Position numbers and translations under genes: made by a program
The notes under the pieces: generated by a model
The model's input: the letters and a program-made list of their open reading frames with translations, nothing else
What the model was told of the DNA's origin: nothing
The model's database searches: none
In this document: piece by piece, positions 16,771 to 25,244 of the stretch
Numbering within the stretch: the first letter of the stretch is position 1
Layout: every line of letters begins with the position of its first letter
Source: an uncultured Synechococcus sp.
Lineage (GTDB): Bacteria > Cyanobacteriota > Cyanobacteriia > Phormidesmidales > Phormidesmidaceae
DNA length: 33,383 nt
NCBI GenBank assembly: GCA_937911865.1
Contig: CALDSK010000044.1
Span: forward strand, 1 to 33,383
Direction: 5' to 3'

Positions 16771-18472
16771 TTACCAAGATCTCCGTAATTCATCACAGTC
16801 AATGGGCTCAAATAATTCCATATCAAGCGAAACCTCCTCAATGTCAGATTCCACCTGAACTACTTCTGGTTCAACAGAGCTCTGTTGAGGTTTTGGCTTT
16901 TGGCGCGATCGCACCAGCGTTTGCTCTTCTTTCTGGCGTTGCTTACGGCTCTTTTTCTTCAACAAGGCATCTCGCTCAATAGATTCTTGCAAGATTGATT
17001 CATTTTTGAGCGTTCTGCCAGCTTTGCGCAATCTACGGCTGCTAGCCTTTGCATCCTCGTAGGAAAGCTGCTCAGTCTCTAACCCTTGAGCAGTAGCACG
17101 ACAAAGAAATTCCTCCCGACTACCTATCTGCTGATAAACCAGAATTGTCGTTATGTCATTCGGATCGAACCTCAGAGAAACGGTTTCTCCAGCGTAACCT
17201 GCCAGATATTCGCCCCGATACATCAAGTTCTCAAACTGTAGATACCCTCCTCGCTGCACCCTGCGACGACTCGCTTTCATTAAGCAAATATCGAGTTCTC
17301 TCTCATTTATGACTTCAGGAACCTTTGGCAATCCAGCTTCCCATCGTTGAAAACGAGTTTGGTCACCCATCCGGGCATCCATACTCTGGTTGTAGCGATC
17401 GGAAATAAATCGGACAATCACATGTTCCAGCTCCCGCAGGGTTAAACTGGCATCTTTCTCCGCATCCTCAGGCCGCTCCTGAACATTGGAGCCAGTGTAT
17501 CCTGGCAGCGTCGAAAAAAGCTGATCGTTGAAAGTTCTAAAAGGACGCTCAACGATACCACCTTCAGAGGGGCGATCCCTTAAATGACAAACAAATCCCA
17601 AATTCACGGCCACCTGCTGAAGATGGTTAGAACGAAAGTCTTTCCCTCCATCTGTGTAAAAGTGCTCCGGTTTGCCATAGGTACCCCATTCACAATGTAG
17701 TTTGTATTCAGCACTATAGTGTTGCGGTAGAATCGCATCTCGAAGCGCCAATGCCACAACCTGAGAACTCGGCGCATCGAAGCCTAAATTTAACCCCCAT
17801 GATGCAACGCGAATAGGTGTCGATGACCGTCGTTAACCAAGGTCGTCCTAACAGTTCCCCATGTTGATCGACCAAAAGGACATCTGCCCGCGTATGGTCG
17901 CATTGCCAAACATGGTTACTATACTCAACGGATAAATCTTGTCCTTTACGGGTTTTAACCGATAAGGTTGAGCCTTTCCAGCCAGGGCTTCTAATGCTTT
18001 GAGCCTTTTTCTTCCGCTCTTGAATGGGCTTTAGCAAACGCAAAACTGTTCGATAGGTAGGCGGTTTGTCCTCACCTATTTCTCTCGCTTTAGCCTGAAC
18101 TCTCAAGGCAACTTGCTTCGGACTCATCCGCTTGCTACCTTTGTTACCGCTTTTGTAGGTCTTGACAATAAAGTCCTGCCAAGACTCTGAAATCCGGTGT
18201 TTTCCTTTGTCTGATCTACCTGAATAGCTCAAAGCAGATAGCCCTTCAGCTTCCCATCGTTTAACCAATCGCTGAACACTACGAACACTACAATTCAGCG
18301 TTTCGGCAGCTTTCCTTAGCTTTTGCCCATAGGTATTGCGATCGCAAGGCTCAATCAGCCTTTGAATCACTACTAGCTTTCGCTGTCCTTCTTCCGAAAG
18401 TTTAGTGACAATTACGTTATTTTCGGCAGCCCGCTCCTCATTGATATTAGGCAGTGCTATATCAGGATTCAT
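16771..18472 (-). pseudogene. tnsB: TnsB, DDE transposase of CAST, frameshifted
   Basis: Together the two halves give about 567 residues of a TnsB close to ShTnsB (584). The upstream half (18472 to about 17790) has helix-turn-helix segments (RKAAETLNCSVRSVQRLVKRW) and the first catalytic Asp in QCDHTRADVLLVD (D192). The downstream half has the second, YTDGGKDF, and the Glu in GGIVERPFRTFN. Reading frame changes after SRCIMGV at AAATTTA (17785-17792). One surplus base there sends the frame to a stop at 17714, while removing it restores NLGFDAPSSQVVALAL. The shift needed is +1, and no convincing programmed site is seen. A real mutation or a sequencing error is likely. A good ribosome site (GAGGTAGGAG) precedes the ATG at 18472. 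Confidence 0.93.
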
Positions 18473-18578
18473 CTCCTACCTCGGATGACAGTTGCAAGTG
18501 CCGCTGCTGAGGTTTCCTCGCAACTTCACTAACAGACAAGTAAAAAATAATACCTATATTTTAGTACAAAAGAACTAA

Positions 18579-18841
18579 TGACGTCAAATAATCTGTCATC
18601 CCTTTGCATTGAAACCACACAAAATTACGACAGCTAATTTGTCACTCTTGTTGTAATCAGGGAATCCAATCTACGACAATTAATTTGTCGCTTTTATCGT
18701 TTTCGACATCTAATTTGTCACATCTAAGAGGTTGTTTTAGAAACCTCTTAGAGTAAGAAAAGCTTTGAAATCACCTTTCTATAAGGATTTACAGCTAACG
18801 ACACTAATTTGTCATTATGACAGTTAATTAGTCACTGTACA
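18579..18841. repeat. CAST TnsB-side end with TnsB-binding-like repeats
   Basis: Six copies of a roughly 17-bp motif, CGACANNTAATTTGTCA, lie at 18579-18598 (divergent), 18628-18645, 18674-18690, 18704-18720, 18799-18815 and 18818-18835. The last runs into TGTACA (18836-18841), giving on the minus strand the terminal TGTACAGTGAC known for V-K CASTs. These are the sites TnsB binds to pair and cut the ends. The bases just outside are CAGGA, the expected place for one copy of a 5-bp target duplication; its partner is off the window. Confidence 0.9.
18724..18751. repeat. Perfect 10-bp hairpin inside the CAST end
   Basis: CTAAGAGGTT and AACCTCTTAG flank an 8-base loop. The hairpin fills the large gap between the inner and outer groups of TnsB-type repeats. 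There is no T-tract on either side, so it is not a usual terminator. It might block read-through into tnsB or shape the end complex; the role is unknown. Confidence 0.6.
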
Positions 18842-18903
18842 CAGGAGTCCTAGTATAACTGACGTTCAGTCGTTTCCTTAGTTCGCTTTGAGACGGAATA
18901 GTT

Positions 18904-18943
18904 GCATCAGATTCGATAAAATCGCATCGAATTCGATAAAGAT
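18904..18943. repeat. Tandem 20-bp repeat upstream of the integrase remnant
   Basis: Two adjacent 20-bp units share GCATC and ATTCGATAAA. The second contains the perfect palindrome ATCGAATTCGAT (18927-18938). It sits 14 bases before the integrase ATG, so it could be a repressor operator or an arm-type site. It also lies roughly where the CAST guide target is expected. Confidence 0.5.
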
Positions 18944-18956
18944 TGGTGCAAGATTT

Positions 18957-19580
18957 ATGGCTACTAAGTCGAAGGCTAAAGCAGGGTCCGTTGTCGTTTT
19001 TGAGCGCAACCAACTGCTTTCGCTCCGATGGTCTTGGCGCGGCAAGCGATACTAGTTCAGTCCAAAGCCACATGCGGACGTCATTAGCCAGGCCGATGCC
19101 GAAATGAAGGCTCGGCAGATTGAAATTGATATAGCGACTGGGCAGTTTGACCCGACCCTTGAGAAGTACAAAGGGGAACTGGTTCCGGGGGCTAGGCCTA
19201 TGACCGGTCAAACACTGCTAACGGAATTCTCAGAGTCTAAGGCAACATTGGTTGCGGCTAAGACACTAGAGAAGTGTGAGCACATCGGGAAGAAGCTCGC
19301 CAAATTCTCTCGAACAAAGCTAGTTTCTGACTATACCGAGCGAACGACAATTTTATTTCGAGATCATCTGTTGACCCAGGTTGCACCTATCAGTGCAGCA
19401 GAGTACTTTTCTGTTATTAATGCTGCATGGGAGTGGGGGATTTCTAAAGGGTGGATTCAGAGCAATCCATGGAGCAAGATGATTTCAGCATTTAAATTTC
19501 CACCTATTGAATCACCATAGTCCTTTACCGTTGAAGAGATTTAAGCAATCATAAGAGCGATGGATGAATCTAGAGCTTAT
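18957..19580 (+). pseudogene. Tyrosine-family phage integrase, decayed N-terminal part
   Basis: The frame from ATG 18957 reads an integrase with an arm-DNA-binding domain (DUF3596-like): LLSLRWSWRGKRY, then KARQIEIDIATGQFDPTLEKYKG and the core-binding segment ISAAEYFSVINAAWEWGISKGWI..NPW. It is broken by TAG at 19053-19055 (codon 33). There are further in-frame stops at about 19518 and 19551 within a still recognisable PFTVEEI..AIIRA stretch. Near 19580 it changes abruptly into the IS remnant. The catalytic domain with the Arg-His-Arg-Tyr residues is missing. It marks an older integrated element, possibly a genomic island or prophage, that predates the CAST insertion 115 bp upstream. Confidence 0.8.
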
Positions 19581-20216
19581 ATCGATACCGACCAAGACGG
19601 GTTTATCGCCCTGATAAATCTCCTCTAGTCCGATTTCAATCCCTGAGAGGTCTTGAGATTGGATTATTTCAGCGGTGGTTGCAGCGGCGGCTGTAAGCCG
19701 ATCGTGAATCGTGCCGACACTGCTCAATGTATCGAAGAGCTCGCGAAACAGTTCGACGATGCCCCGATAGGAACTGTGGCAAATCAGTACCAAGCCCAGT
19801 ATCAACTAAAACAGCCAGTGCTTGGTCACAGGCAAATGGAACAAGATATCCTCATTACCTATGGACGGCGCAAAGGACTCATCAAGCGCTTGCTGTGCCT
19901 TGTTTTCCTGCTAGTAGATAAGCTTTCGGCTAATCTGATGCTGGTCTGCCAAGTGGCTGATTAGAACAGTACGTGCGACTGCTTTGAGGCCGATTTCCTT
20001 ACGCGTAGTGGGAGATAGGTGGGCGGCGATGGATAGAGCTGGGTTCATAGGAAGCGATCACATAATGCGGTGGGATAATAGTAGGTATTGAGACGATCTG
20101 AACGCCCCAAAGTGCCACCCGACTTTGAACCAGGCCCATCTTGGCCAACTTAATCAAGCTTAGGTCAACTTATTGATAGTCAGTCTCAACAATGCCATAC
20201 TAAAGGGGTGTAACCC
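19581..20216 (-). mobile_element. Decayed partial copy of the DDE insertion sequence at 31446-33106
   Basis: The sequence aligns base by base, with many differences, to about 32542-33106. On the minus strand a transposase N-terminal part starts at ATG 20048. It has at least two nonsense codons (after KLIY and before LILGLVLICHSSYR), continues to KPVLVGID, and is then cut off by the integrase remnant near 19580. The outer end keeps the terminal repeat GGTGTAACCC at 20207-20216. It is inactive. It lies in the same orientation as the fuller copy, and the two bracket the siderophore locus. Confidence 0.8.
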
Positions 20217-20227
20217 AGTAATGCTCC

Positions 20228-21226
20228 ATGGCTAAGCTCCTAACCGGTCTCGAAGTGAACAACATTCTGGCCGAATGTCGTGCTAATGGCACGTTATCAG
20301 AGTATCGCCAAGGTCGAGAAACTTTTGTAAGAGCTCCACTATCTCTAGCTCATGGGTATGGGCGGAAAATGTGCCTGCGCCAAGGACTGCAGCTGAGCAT
20401 TATGGATTTCCAAAAACACCAGATTCACCAATACCAGATTCATCAGCATTCAAAATCGATGCCGCTTACGCTAAGCTACTATCTGACGGGCGGGTGTCAG
20501 GTAAATAACGATGGACTCAAAACAAGCTATGAAGAAATCGCTGGCAAAAGCTACCTGTACTGTGTACCCAATACGGCTGAGTTCGAAAAATATCCAGCCG
20601 GATGCCGCATCTGCCGGATTCAAATTCGCATCTCACCAGAATTGCTTCAGGGCTTTAGCGACTGCCTGCATGAGTGGCCCACTGAGCTAAAGCAAGCAAT
20701 CGAGCAGCCTGAAAAATCCTTGTTTTGCCTGCCCAGTCGAATTACGCCCGCTCAGCAGCAAATCCTTCAGCAAATTTTAGACTGGCCCTATCATGGGCTG
20801 ACCCGACAGCTTTACATTGAAGGCAAAGTCCTAGAGTTGCTAGCGCTACAGTTCAGTCAGTTCACCACCAGGCCACAAGATAATTCCAGCCCGCTAAAAC
20901 CTCGAGATTTGGACTGTATTTATGAAGCGCGAGATATTCTGATTCAGAATCTGGATGCTCCGCCGTCACTGACTGATTTGTCGCGGCGAGTTCATCTTAA
21001 TGAGAGTAAACTCAGTCAAGGATTTCGCCAAGTCTTTAATATGACTGTTTTTGGCTACCTGCAAAATCACCGCATGGAGCAGGCTCGCCACCTGTTGCAA
21101 ACTAACAGTCTCAATGTTCAAGAAATTGCCTGTCGAGTAGGCTACGCCAGCCGCAGCTCTTTTGTCGCTGCCTTTAAGAAGAAATTTGACGTCGCCCCTA
21201 GCCACTACCGAAAGAAAATGGGCTGA
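20228..21226 (+). CDS. AraC-family regulator (PchR-like) of siderophore uptake
   Basis: This is a 332-residue transcription regulator. The N-terminal two thirds (about 1-230) would be the effector-sensing region. The C-terminal AraC DNA-binding domain has two helix-turn-helix units, LTDLSRRVHLNESKLSQGF (about 248-266) and VQEIACRVGYASRSSFVAAFKKKF (about 297-320). PchR/YbtA-type AraC proteins activate siderophore receptor genes when the ferric siderophore is bound. The gene lies 304 bases upstream of, and in line with, a TonB receptor, which is the expected partner. A paralogue occupies the mirror position at 30344-31342, with shared segments such as IYEARDIL versus IYYAREIL. The gene starts at ATG 20228, just inside the end of the IS remnant, so its promoter may have been affected by that IS. 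Confidence 0.88.
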   Translation: MAKLLTGLEVNNILAECRANGTLSEYRQGRETFVRAPLSLAHGYGRKMCLRQGLQLSIMDFQKHQIHQYQIHQHSKSMPLTLSYYLTGGCQVNNDGLKTSYEEIAGKSYLYCVPNTAEFEKYPAGCRICRIQIRISPELLQGFSDCLHEWPTELKQAIEQPEKSLFCLPSRITPAQQQILQQILDWPYHGLTRQLYIEGKVLELLALQFSQFTTRPQDNSSPLKPRDLDCIYEARDILIQNLDAPPSLTDLSRRVHLNESKLSQGFRQVFNMTVFGYLQNHRMEQARHLLQTNSLNVQEIACRVGYASRSSFVAAFKKKFDVAPSHYRKKMG

Positions 21227-21336
21227 GAATGGGCCTACAAAAGCATTTGAGGAAAACGAGACTCTTTGTCGTTGTGAGCAGGCGCTGGAAAGAACATATT
21301 GACCATCTTAAGCACCAAAATCACATAAAAATTGCT

Positions 21337-21367
21337 CTCGAAGACAAAACGCTCGGGCTCGAAGACA
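21337..21367. promoter_or_regulatory. Direct repeats spaced 21 bp upstream of the first TonB receptor
   Basis: CTCGAAGACA occurs at 21337-21346 and 21358-21367, a 21-bp period or two helix turns. AraC-type activators commonly bind such repeats. It is about 165 bases upstream of the receptor start. The rest of 21227-21530 holds an AT-rich AACAATTGTTAATAATT stretch (about 21411-21427), a possible Fur or -10 region, and no convincing gene. Confidence 0.4.
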
Positions 21368-21530
21368 GTTTTTGCTTAACGCGGGCTAGCCTACCACTTA
21401 GTATTGAGAACAATTGTTAATAATTCAAAGTTTGTCTGCTACTGGGCGTAAGCAACCAATTCGTTTGCTCAGCGGCCTTAGGTGTTAATAGCCCCCGACG
21501 GCAGCAGGCAACGTTTAGGTGTGAGAAATC

Positions 21531-24209
21531 ATGACAACTCAGATTAAGCTGATTAGCTACCTCAAGCTGATTGGCTATAGTGCGCTAGCGAGTCTTTTTT
21601 TGGCTGGAGGTCGTTATCCTGCGAGAGTACAAGCATCTACCTTGGCAGCTCGTCAAGAAACGGTAGCAGAAGTGATCGCAGATGACCCGCTACCCATAGC
21701 TGCAGGGAGTATTCCACAATCTAGTAAAGACAATATAGAAGCCGCCGCCCTGCGCGTCCAACGGATTGATCTGCAGCCGGAATTGTTCACCGTTGAACAA
21801 ATTGTGCAAGGAGACGTTGCCGTCATTACCGACGTGCAAATTAGTGAAATGCCTGACGGGCTCAGTTTGACATTAGTCTCTGAGGAGCCCCTTTCAGTAG
21901 GCCCAGTCCAGACATCAGGCAACGTGGTCGTGACCGAAATAGCCAATGCCACGCTAGCGCTGATAAATGAGACCGCCGCCCAGCAGTTCGCCCCAGCAGA
22001 AGGCATTGCGCTTGTGCAGATATCGACACTGGCTAATGGCAATGTGCAAGTCGCGATTACAGGGACGGATGCCCCCCCTGAGCTGCAGATGGATGGGGAG
22101 ATTTTTATAGTGACACCGGGCGCGGCAGTGGCCCAAGCCGAAGACACCGACGCGATTCAACTCGTGGTTACAGCAACGCGGACAGAAGAAAATGTTTTAG
22201 ACGTGCCGCAATCGGTCAGGGTGATTGAGCGCGAACAACTTGAACAGCAGCTAGAGCTGACCAATAATTTGCCTGATATCTTGGGCGCGTTAGTCCCTGG
22301 CCTATCACCGCCGCCCTTGCAGTCAACGACCCGAGGCTTTACGCTGCGCGGTCGTAATCCTTTGATCTTGATTGACGGCGTCCCGCAGGGCGGCAATAGC
22401 AGCACTCAGCGAGCGCTCAATACCATCGCTCCAAACTCGATTGAACGCATCGAAGTGGTGCCTGGGGCCAGCGCCATTTATGGTGATGGAGCAACAGGCG
22501 GTGTGATTAATCTCATTACGCGAGCGCCTGTCGAAGAGGGCGCAGTGTATGACCTGAGCGTGGGTACTCGTGTTGGCCTCACCTCAATTGAGAGCGACAG
22601 TTTTAGCTACAACTTTCGGTTGGATGCGGCGGCAGCTGAAGGGCCAGCCGATGGGCGGATCTCGCTGACCTACGATATTGACAATGCCCAGTTCGACGCT
22701 GATGGTGATCGCATTCCGCCTACGGGTACAAGTGAAAACAATCGCCTAGGATTGCTGGCTAAAGTCGGCTATGACCTTGATGCGCAGCAGCGACTAGAGC
22801 TGTCCTACAGCCATTTTACAAGTGATCCAAACACCGAATTTGACACCGATCTCTCGATCTTTCAGATTCCAGGTACCCAAACAGCCAGAGCGGTCAGGGT
22901 AGGGAGTTTTGATTACGATATTGACCCTGGCTTCACCAGCAACCTCCTTAACCTGACGTACCGCCACGCCGATTTACTAGGTTCACAGGTAGACGCGCAG
23001 CTTTACTACAATGACGAAGAATCTGCTAGTAGCTTTATCGATTTGCGCGATCGAGGGTTTGACGCCTTTTTCCCCGAGATCTATCAGAGCGTGAGCGACA
23101 TTTCAGAGCTTGGTGCTCGTCTACAAATTGATACGCCAATTGGCAATTCTGCCAGTGTGCTTTGGGGTGCTGACTACTCCCAAGAAAGTAATGAAGTCGC
23201 CGCCGCCTTTATCGATCCGGTAGCCTTTGCCGATAATCGAGAGGTCAGTGCCTTTGATGAGTTTTCTCTGTTCCCCCAGTACGACCTAGACAGTTTGGGG
23301 CTGTTTGCCCAGACTCAGTGGGATATTTCTGACCAGTGGCAAATCAGCGGCGGGATCCGCTACGACAACTTTGATTTTGCGGTAGACGATTACGCGCTGG
23401 CATTTCGATTTCCCCGTGAACGGGAAGGCGGTAGCGGCAGTGCTGACGATGTCTCTTTTAATGCCGGTTTGTTGTATCGCCCCATTCCAGAGGTTGGAGT
23501 ATTTGCCAATTTCTCTCAGGGTTTTTCTATCCCTAACTTAGGCTCAGTTTTCTCAAGTGCTGCCGCTACATTTAGCGTGGACGATAATTTACTGCTAGAG
23601 CCGCAGGTTGTGGATAACTTTGAGGTCGGGGTACGGGGTGAATTCGGCCAAGTGCAGGCCAGTTTGGCCGGGTTTTACAGCGAGTCTGCGCTAGGCAGCT
23701 CAATTCGCTTCAATCAAGACACCGGATTTTCTCAACTGGTGCGCGCCCCGCAGCGTAATTACGGCCTGGAGGCCACGGTCGATTGGCAGCCTAGCGAAGT
23801 CTGGCGACTGGGTGGCTATTCCAGCTGGAGTGAGGGAGAAAGCGACGTCGGTGATGATGGTGAGTTTCTCGCGCTCGGCTCGCTGAATGTACCGCCTTAT
23901 CAGATCGGTCTTTATCTCGAAAATGACACCACGCCGACTTGGAGCAATCGATTGCAGATGCTGCTGGTGGGCGATCGCGATCGCGCCTTCAACGATGAGG
24001 TAGATATCTTTGACATTGACAGCTATGTCACGCTAGACCTCATCAGCAGCCTACAGTTAGGCCAAGGAAAGCTGACTTTGGGCGTTGAAAATTTGCTTAA
24101 CACCAACTATTTGCCCCTCACCTCACAGGAGCGCGTTGGCCGCTTCGAGGAACGGCGATTTGCTGCGCCGGGTACCACAGTCAACTTGCGCTACTCAATC
24201 ACCTTTTAG
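21531..24209 (+). CDS. TonB-dependent ferric siderophore receptor with AMIN domain
   Basis: This is an 892-residue outer-membrane receptor. A signal peptide occupies about 1-35. An AMIN-like module follows (about 75-195, ITDVQISEMPDGLSLTL onwards), a peptidoglycan or cell-wall binding extension typical of cyanobacterial receptors. The plug domain starts at VVTATRTEENVLDVPQSV (about 211) and includes the LRGRNPLILIDGVP and IERIEVVPGASAIYGDGATGGVINL blocks. The 22-strand barrel runs to the C-terminal RYSITF, ending in phenylalanine as barrels do. It imports a ferric siderophore using TonB/ExbBD energy. The weak GTGAGAAATC before ATG 21531 serves as ribosome site. The substrate-binding lipoprotein gene follows after 29 bases, so they form an operon. 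Intact; substrate unknown. Confidence 0.93.
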   Translation: MTTQIKLISYLKLIGYSALASLFLAGGRYPARVQASTLAARQETVAEVIADDPLPIAAGSIPQSSKDNIEAAALRVQRIDLQPELFTVEQIVQGDVAVITDVQISEMPDGLSLTLVSEEPLSVGPVQTSGNVVVTEIANATLALINETAAQQFAPAEGIALVQISTLANGNVQVAITGTDAPPELQMDGEIFIVTPGAAVAQAEDTDAIQLVVTATRTEENVLDVPQSVRVIEREQLEQQLELTNNLPDILGALVPGLSPPPLQSTTRGFTLRGRNPLILIDGVPQGGNSSTQRALNTIAPNSIERIEVVPGASAIYGDGATGGVINLITRAPVEEGAVYDLSVGTRVGLTSIESDSFSYNFRLDAAAAEGPADGRISLTYDIDNAQFDADGDRIPPTGTSENNRLGLLAKVGYDLDAQQRLELSYSHFTSDPNTEFDTDLSIFQIPGTQTARAVRVGSFDYDIDPGFTSNLLNLTYRHADLLGSQVDAQLYYNDEESASSFIDLRDRGFDAFFPEIYQSVSDISELGARLQIDTPIGNSASVLWGADYSQESNEVAAAFIDPVAFADNREVSAFDEFSLFPQYDLDSLGLFAQTQWDISDQWQISGGIRYDNFDFAVDDYALAFRFPREREGGSGSADDVSFNAGLLYRPIPEVGVFANFSQGFSIPNLGSVFSSAAATFSVDDNLLLEPQVVDNFEVGVRGEFGQVQASLAGFYSESALGSSIRFNQDTGFSQLVRAPQRNYGLEATVDWQPSEVWRLGGYSSWSEGESDVGDDGEFLALGSLNVPPYQIGLYLENDTTPTWSNRLQMLLVGDRDRAFNDEVDIFDIDSYVTLDLISSLQLGQGKLTLGVENLLNTNYLPLTSQERVGRFEERRFAAPGTTVNLRYSITF

Positions 24210-24238
24210 CAATACCTTTTAGAATCATCTTTTAGAAA

Positions 24239-25198
24239 ATGACCAACATGTTTCGTCCCAGTTTGGTTGGGCTAGCCCTGTGGGCGCTACTCACAAGTTG
24301 CCAGCAGCAGTCAGCGCCGCCAGCGTTGACTGCTGAGAAACCCACACGTACTGCCACACGCGCTGTAGATCATGCTATGGGCACAACCGCCGTACCGTCT
24401 GCACCCGAGCGCGTCGTGGTCCTTGACTACGCTCCGCTCGACAGTGCGCTGGCCTTAGAAATTGAACCCATTGGCCGACTAGAGATTTTGCCTTCTGAGA
24501 TTTATCCGGCAGCTATCAACGATATTCCTTTGGTCGGGAGTGGGGTTCAGCCTAACTTAGAAACTATTTTGCAGCTGCAGCCGGATCTTATTTTGAGTAA
24601 TAAGGTGAGCTCTGGCCGTATTTACCGGCAGCTATCGCAAATTGCGCCGACTGTGCTCGCCCGAGACAACGGCCGCAAAGGGAGATGGCAGGATAACTTG
24701 CAGCTGTATGCTAGAGCGTTGGGAAAATCTGAACGGGCAGAGCAGCTGTTAGAGGAGTATCAACAGCGCGTCAAAGCCGCGCAGGCTGCTCTGCCTCAAG
24801 ATTTAGAGGCGATTGAGGTGTCAGTCATTGCCCATTGGAGCGGCGGTATCGTGGCCTACAGCACAGATAGCTTTTCTGGATCAGTGTTGAAAGACCTTGG
24901 ATTGGCGCGAAATCCGGCTCAGGGTGAAGGGAAACGCTACGGAGTTCAGCTATCGAAAGAAGATTTGACTCAAATAGACGGCGACGTCATATTTCTGCTC
25001 CATAATTCCGGTTTAGAGGCCAGCGCTGGTAAAGAGGCGTTTATTAGTGATCCACTGTGGTCCCGGCTAGATGCAGTTCAGCAGGGCATTGTGTGTGAGG
25101 TCAGTAGTGCCCACTGGTCTGGGGGACGCAGTATCTTAGCCGCTAATCAGATTTTGGCTGATGTGGAAGCGTGTTTACGCATAAATCAAGAGCCGTAA
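24239..25198 (+). CDS. Iron-siderophore ABC transporter substrate-binding lipoprotein
   Basis: This 319-residue protein is of the FecB/FhuD type (periplasmic binding protein family 2). A lipoprotein signal ends at the lipobox LLTSC (Cys21), so it is anchored in the inner membrane. Typical blocks are ERVVVLDYAPLDSALAL, IPLVGSGVQPNLETILQLQPDLILSNKV, and the late GDVIFLLHNS and VCEVSSAHWSGGRSI segments. It hands the ferric siderophore to an ABC permease that is not in this window. It follows the receptor by 29 bases and is convergent with the MFS gene. A second ATG nine bases downstream is a possible start. Intact. Confidence 0.9.
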   Translation: MTNMFRPSLVGLALWALLTSCQQQSAPPALTAEKPTRTATRAVDHAMGTTAVPSAPERVVVLDYAPLDSALALEIEPIGRLEILPSEIYPAAINDIPLVGSGVQPNLETILQLQPDLILSNKVSSGRIYRQLSQIAPTVLARDNGRKGRWQDNLQLYARALGKSERAEQLLEEYQQRVKAAQAALPQDLEAIEVSVIAHWSGGIVAYSTDSFSGSVLKDLGLARNPAQGEGKRYGVQLSKEDLTQIDGDVIFLLHNSGLEASAGKEAFISDPLWSRLDAVQQGIVCEVSSAHWSGGRSILAANQILADVEACLRINQEP

Positions 25199-25220
25199 AC
25201 TTTAGAAGAGAAAGAAACGC

Positions 25221-25244
25221 ATAAAAAGTTAGGTGATTCACCTA
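25221..25244 (-). terminator. Rho-independent terminator of the minus-strand siderophore operon
   Basis: On the minus strand TAGGTG-AAT-CACCTA is a 6-bp stem, and AACTTTTTA follows directly. It overlaps the last codons of the MFS gene and sits in the convergent gap, so it should end transcription of the minus-strand operon. Confidence 0.65.

Larger units (their letters stand above)
1..18841 (-). mobile_element. Type V-K CRISPR-associated transposon (CAST), partial, with defence cargo
   Basis: The order read on the minus strand is terminal repeats, tnsB, tnsC, tniQ, long cargo, cas12k. This is the layout of Tn7-like V-K CASTs such as ShCAST. The TnsB-side end is at 18841 (terminal TGTACA). 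The other end, with tracrRNA, CRISPR array and the opposite terminal repeats, would lie beyond position 1 and is not visible. At least 18.8 kb of element is present, most of it one plus-strand defence module (1231-15338). The element is probably immobile on its own: tnsB carries a one-base frameshift and cas12k stops after about 270 codons. The first 48 bases may belong to a later insertion inside cas12k. Family assignment is firm; the left limit is unknown. Confidence 0.92.

Noticed and set aside
17714..17800. Programmed frameshift in tnsB
   Set aside because: AAATTTA looks slippery, but the phase of the codons and the +1 direction needed do not fit the known -1 heptamer mechanism, and TnsB of related CASTs is a single frame as far as I recall.
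18579..18841. Repeated 17-bp motifs that could suggest a CRISPR array
   Set aside because: Spacing is irregular, units are palindromic-like, and they end in the transposon terminus TGTACA; they are TnsB sites. No array or tracrRNA is in the window.
18842..18960. tRNA gene as CAST homing site
   Set aside because: No cloverleaf, T-loop GTTC context or CCA end could be built from these bases.
21229..21420. Possible 63-residue gene after the first AraC gene
   Set aside because: No recognisable domain, low-complexity charged composition, and it covers the likely regulatory repeats before the receptor.
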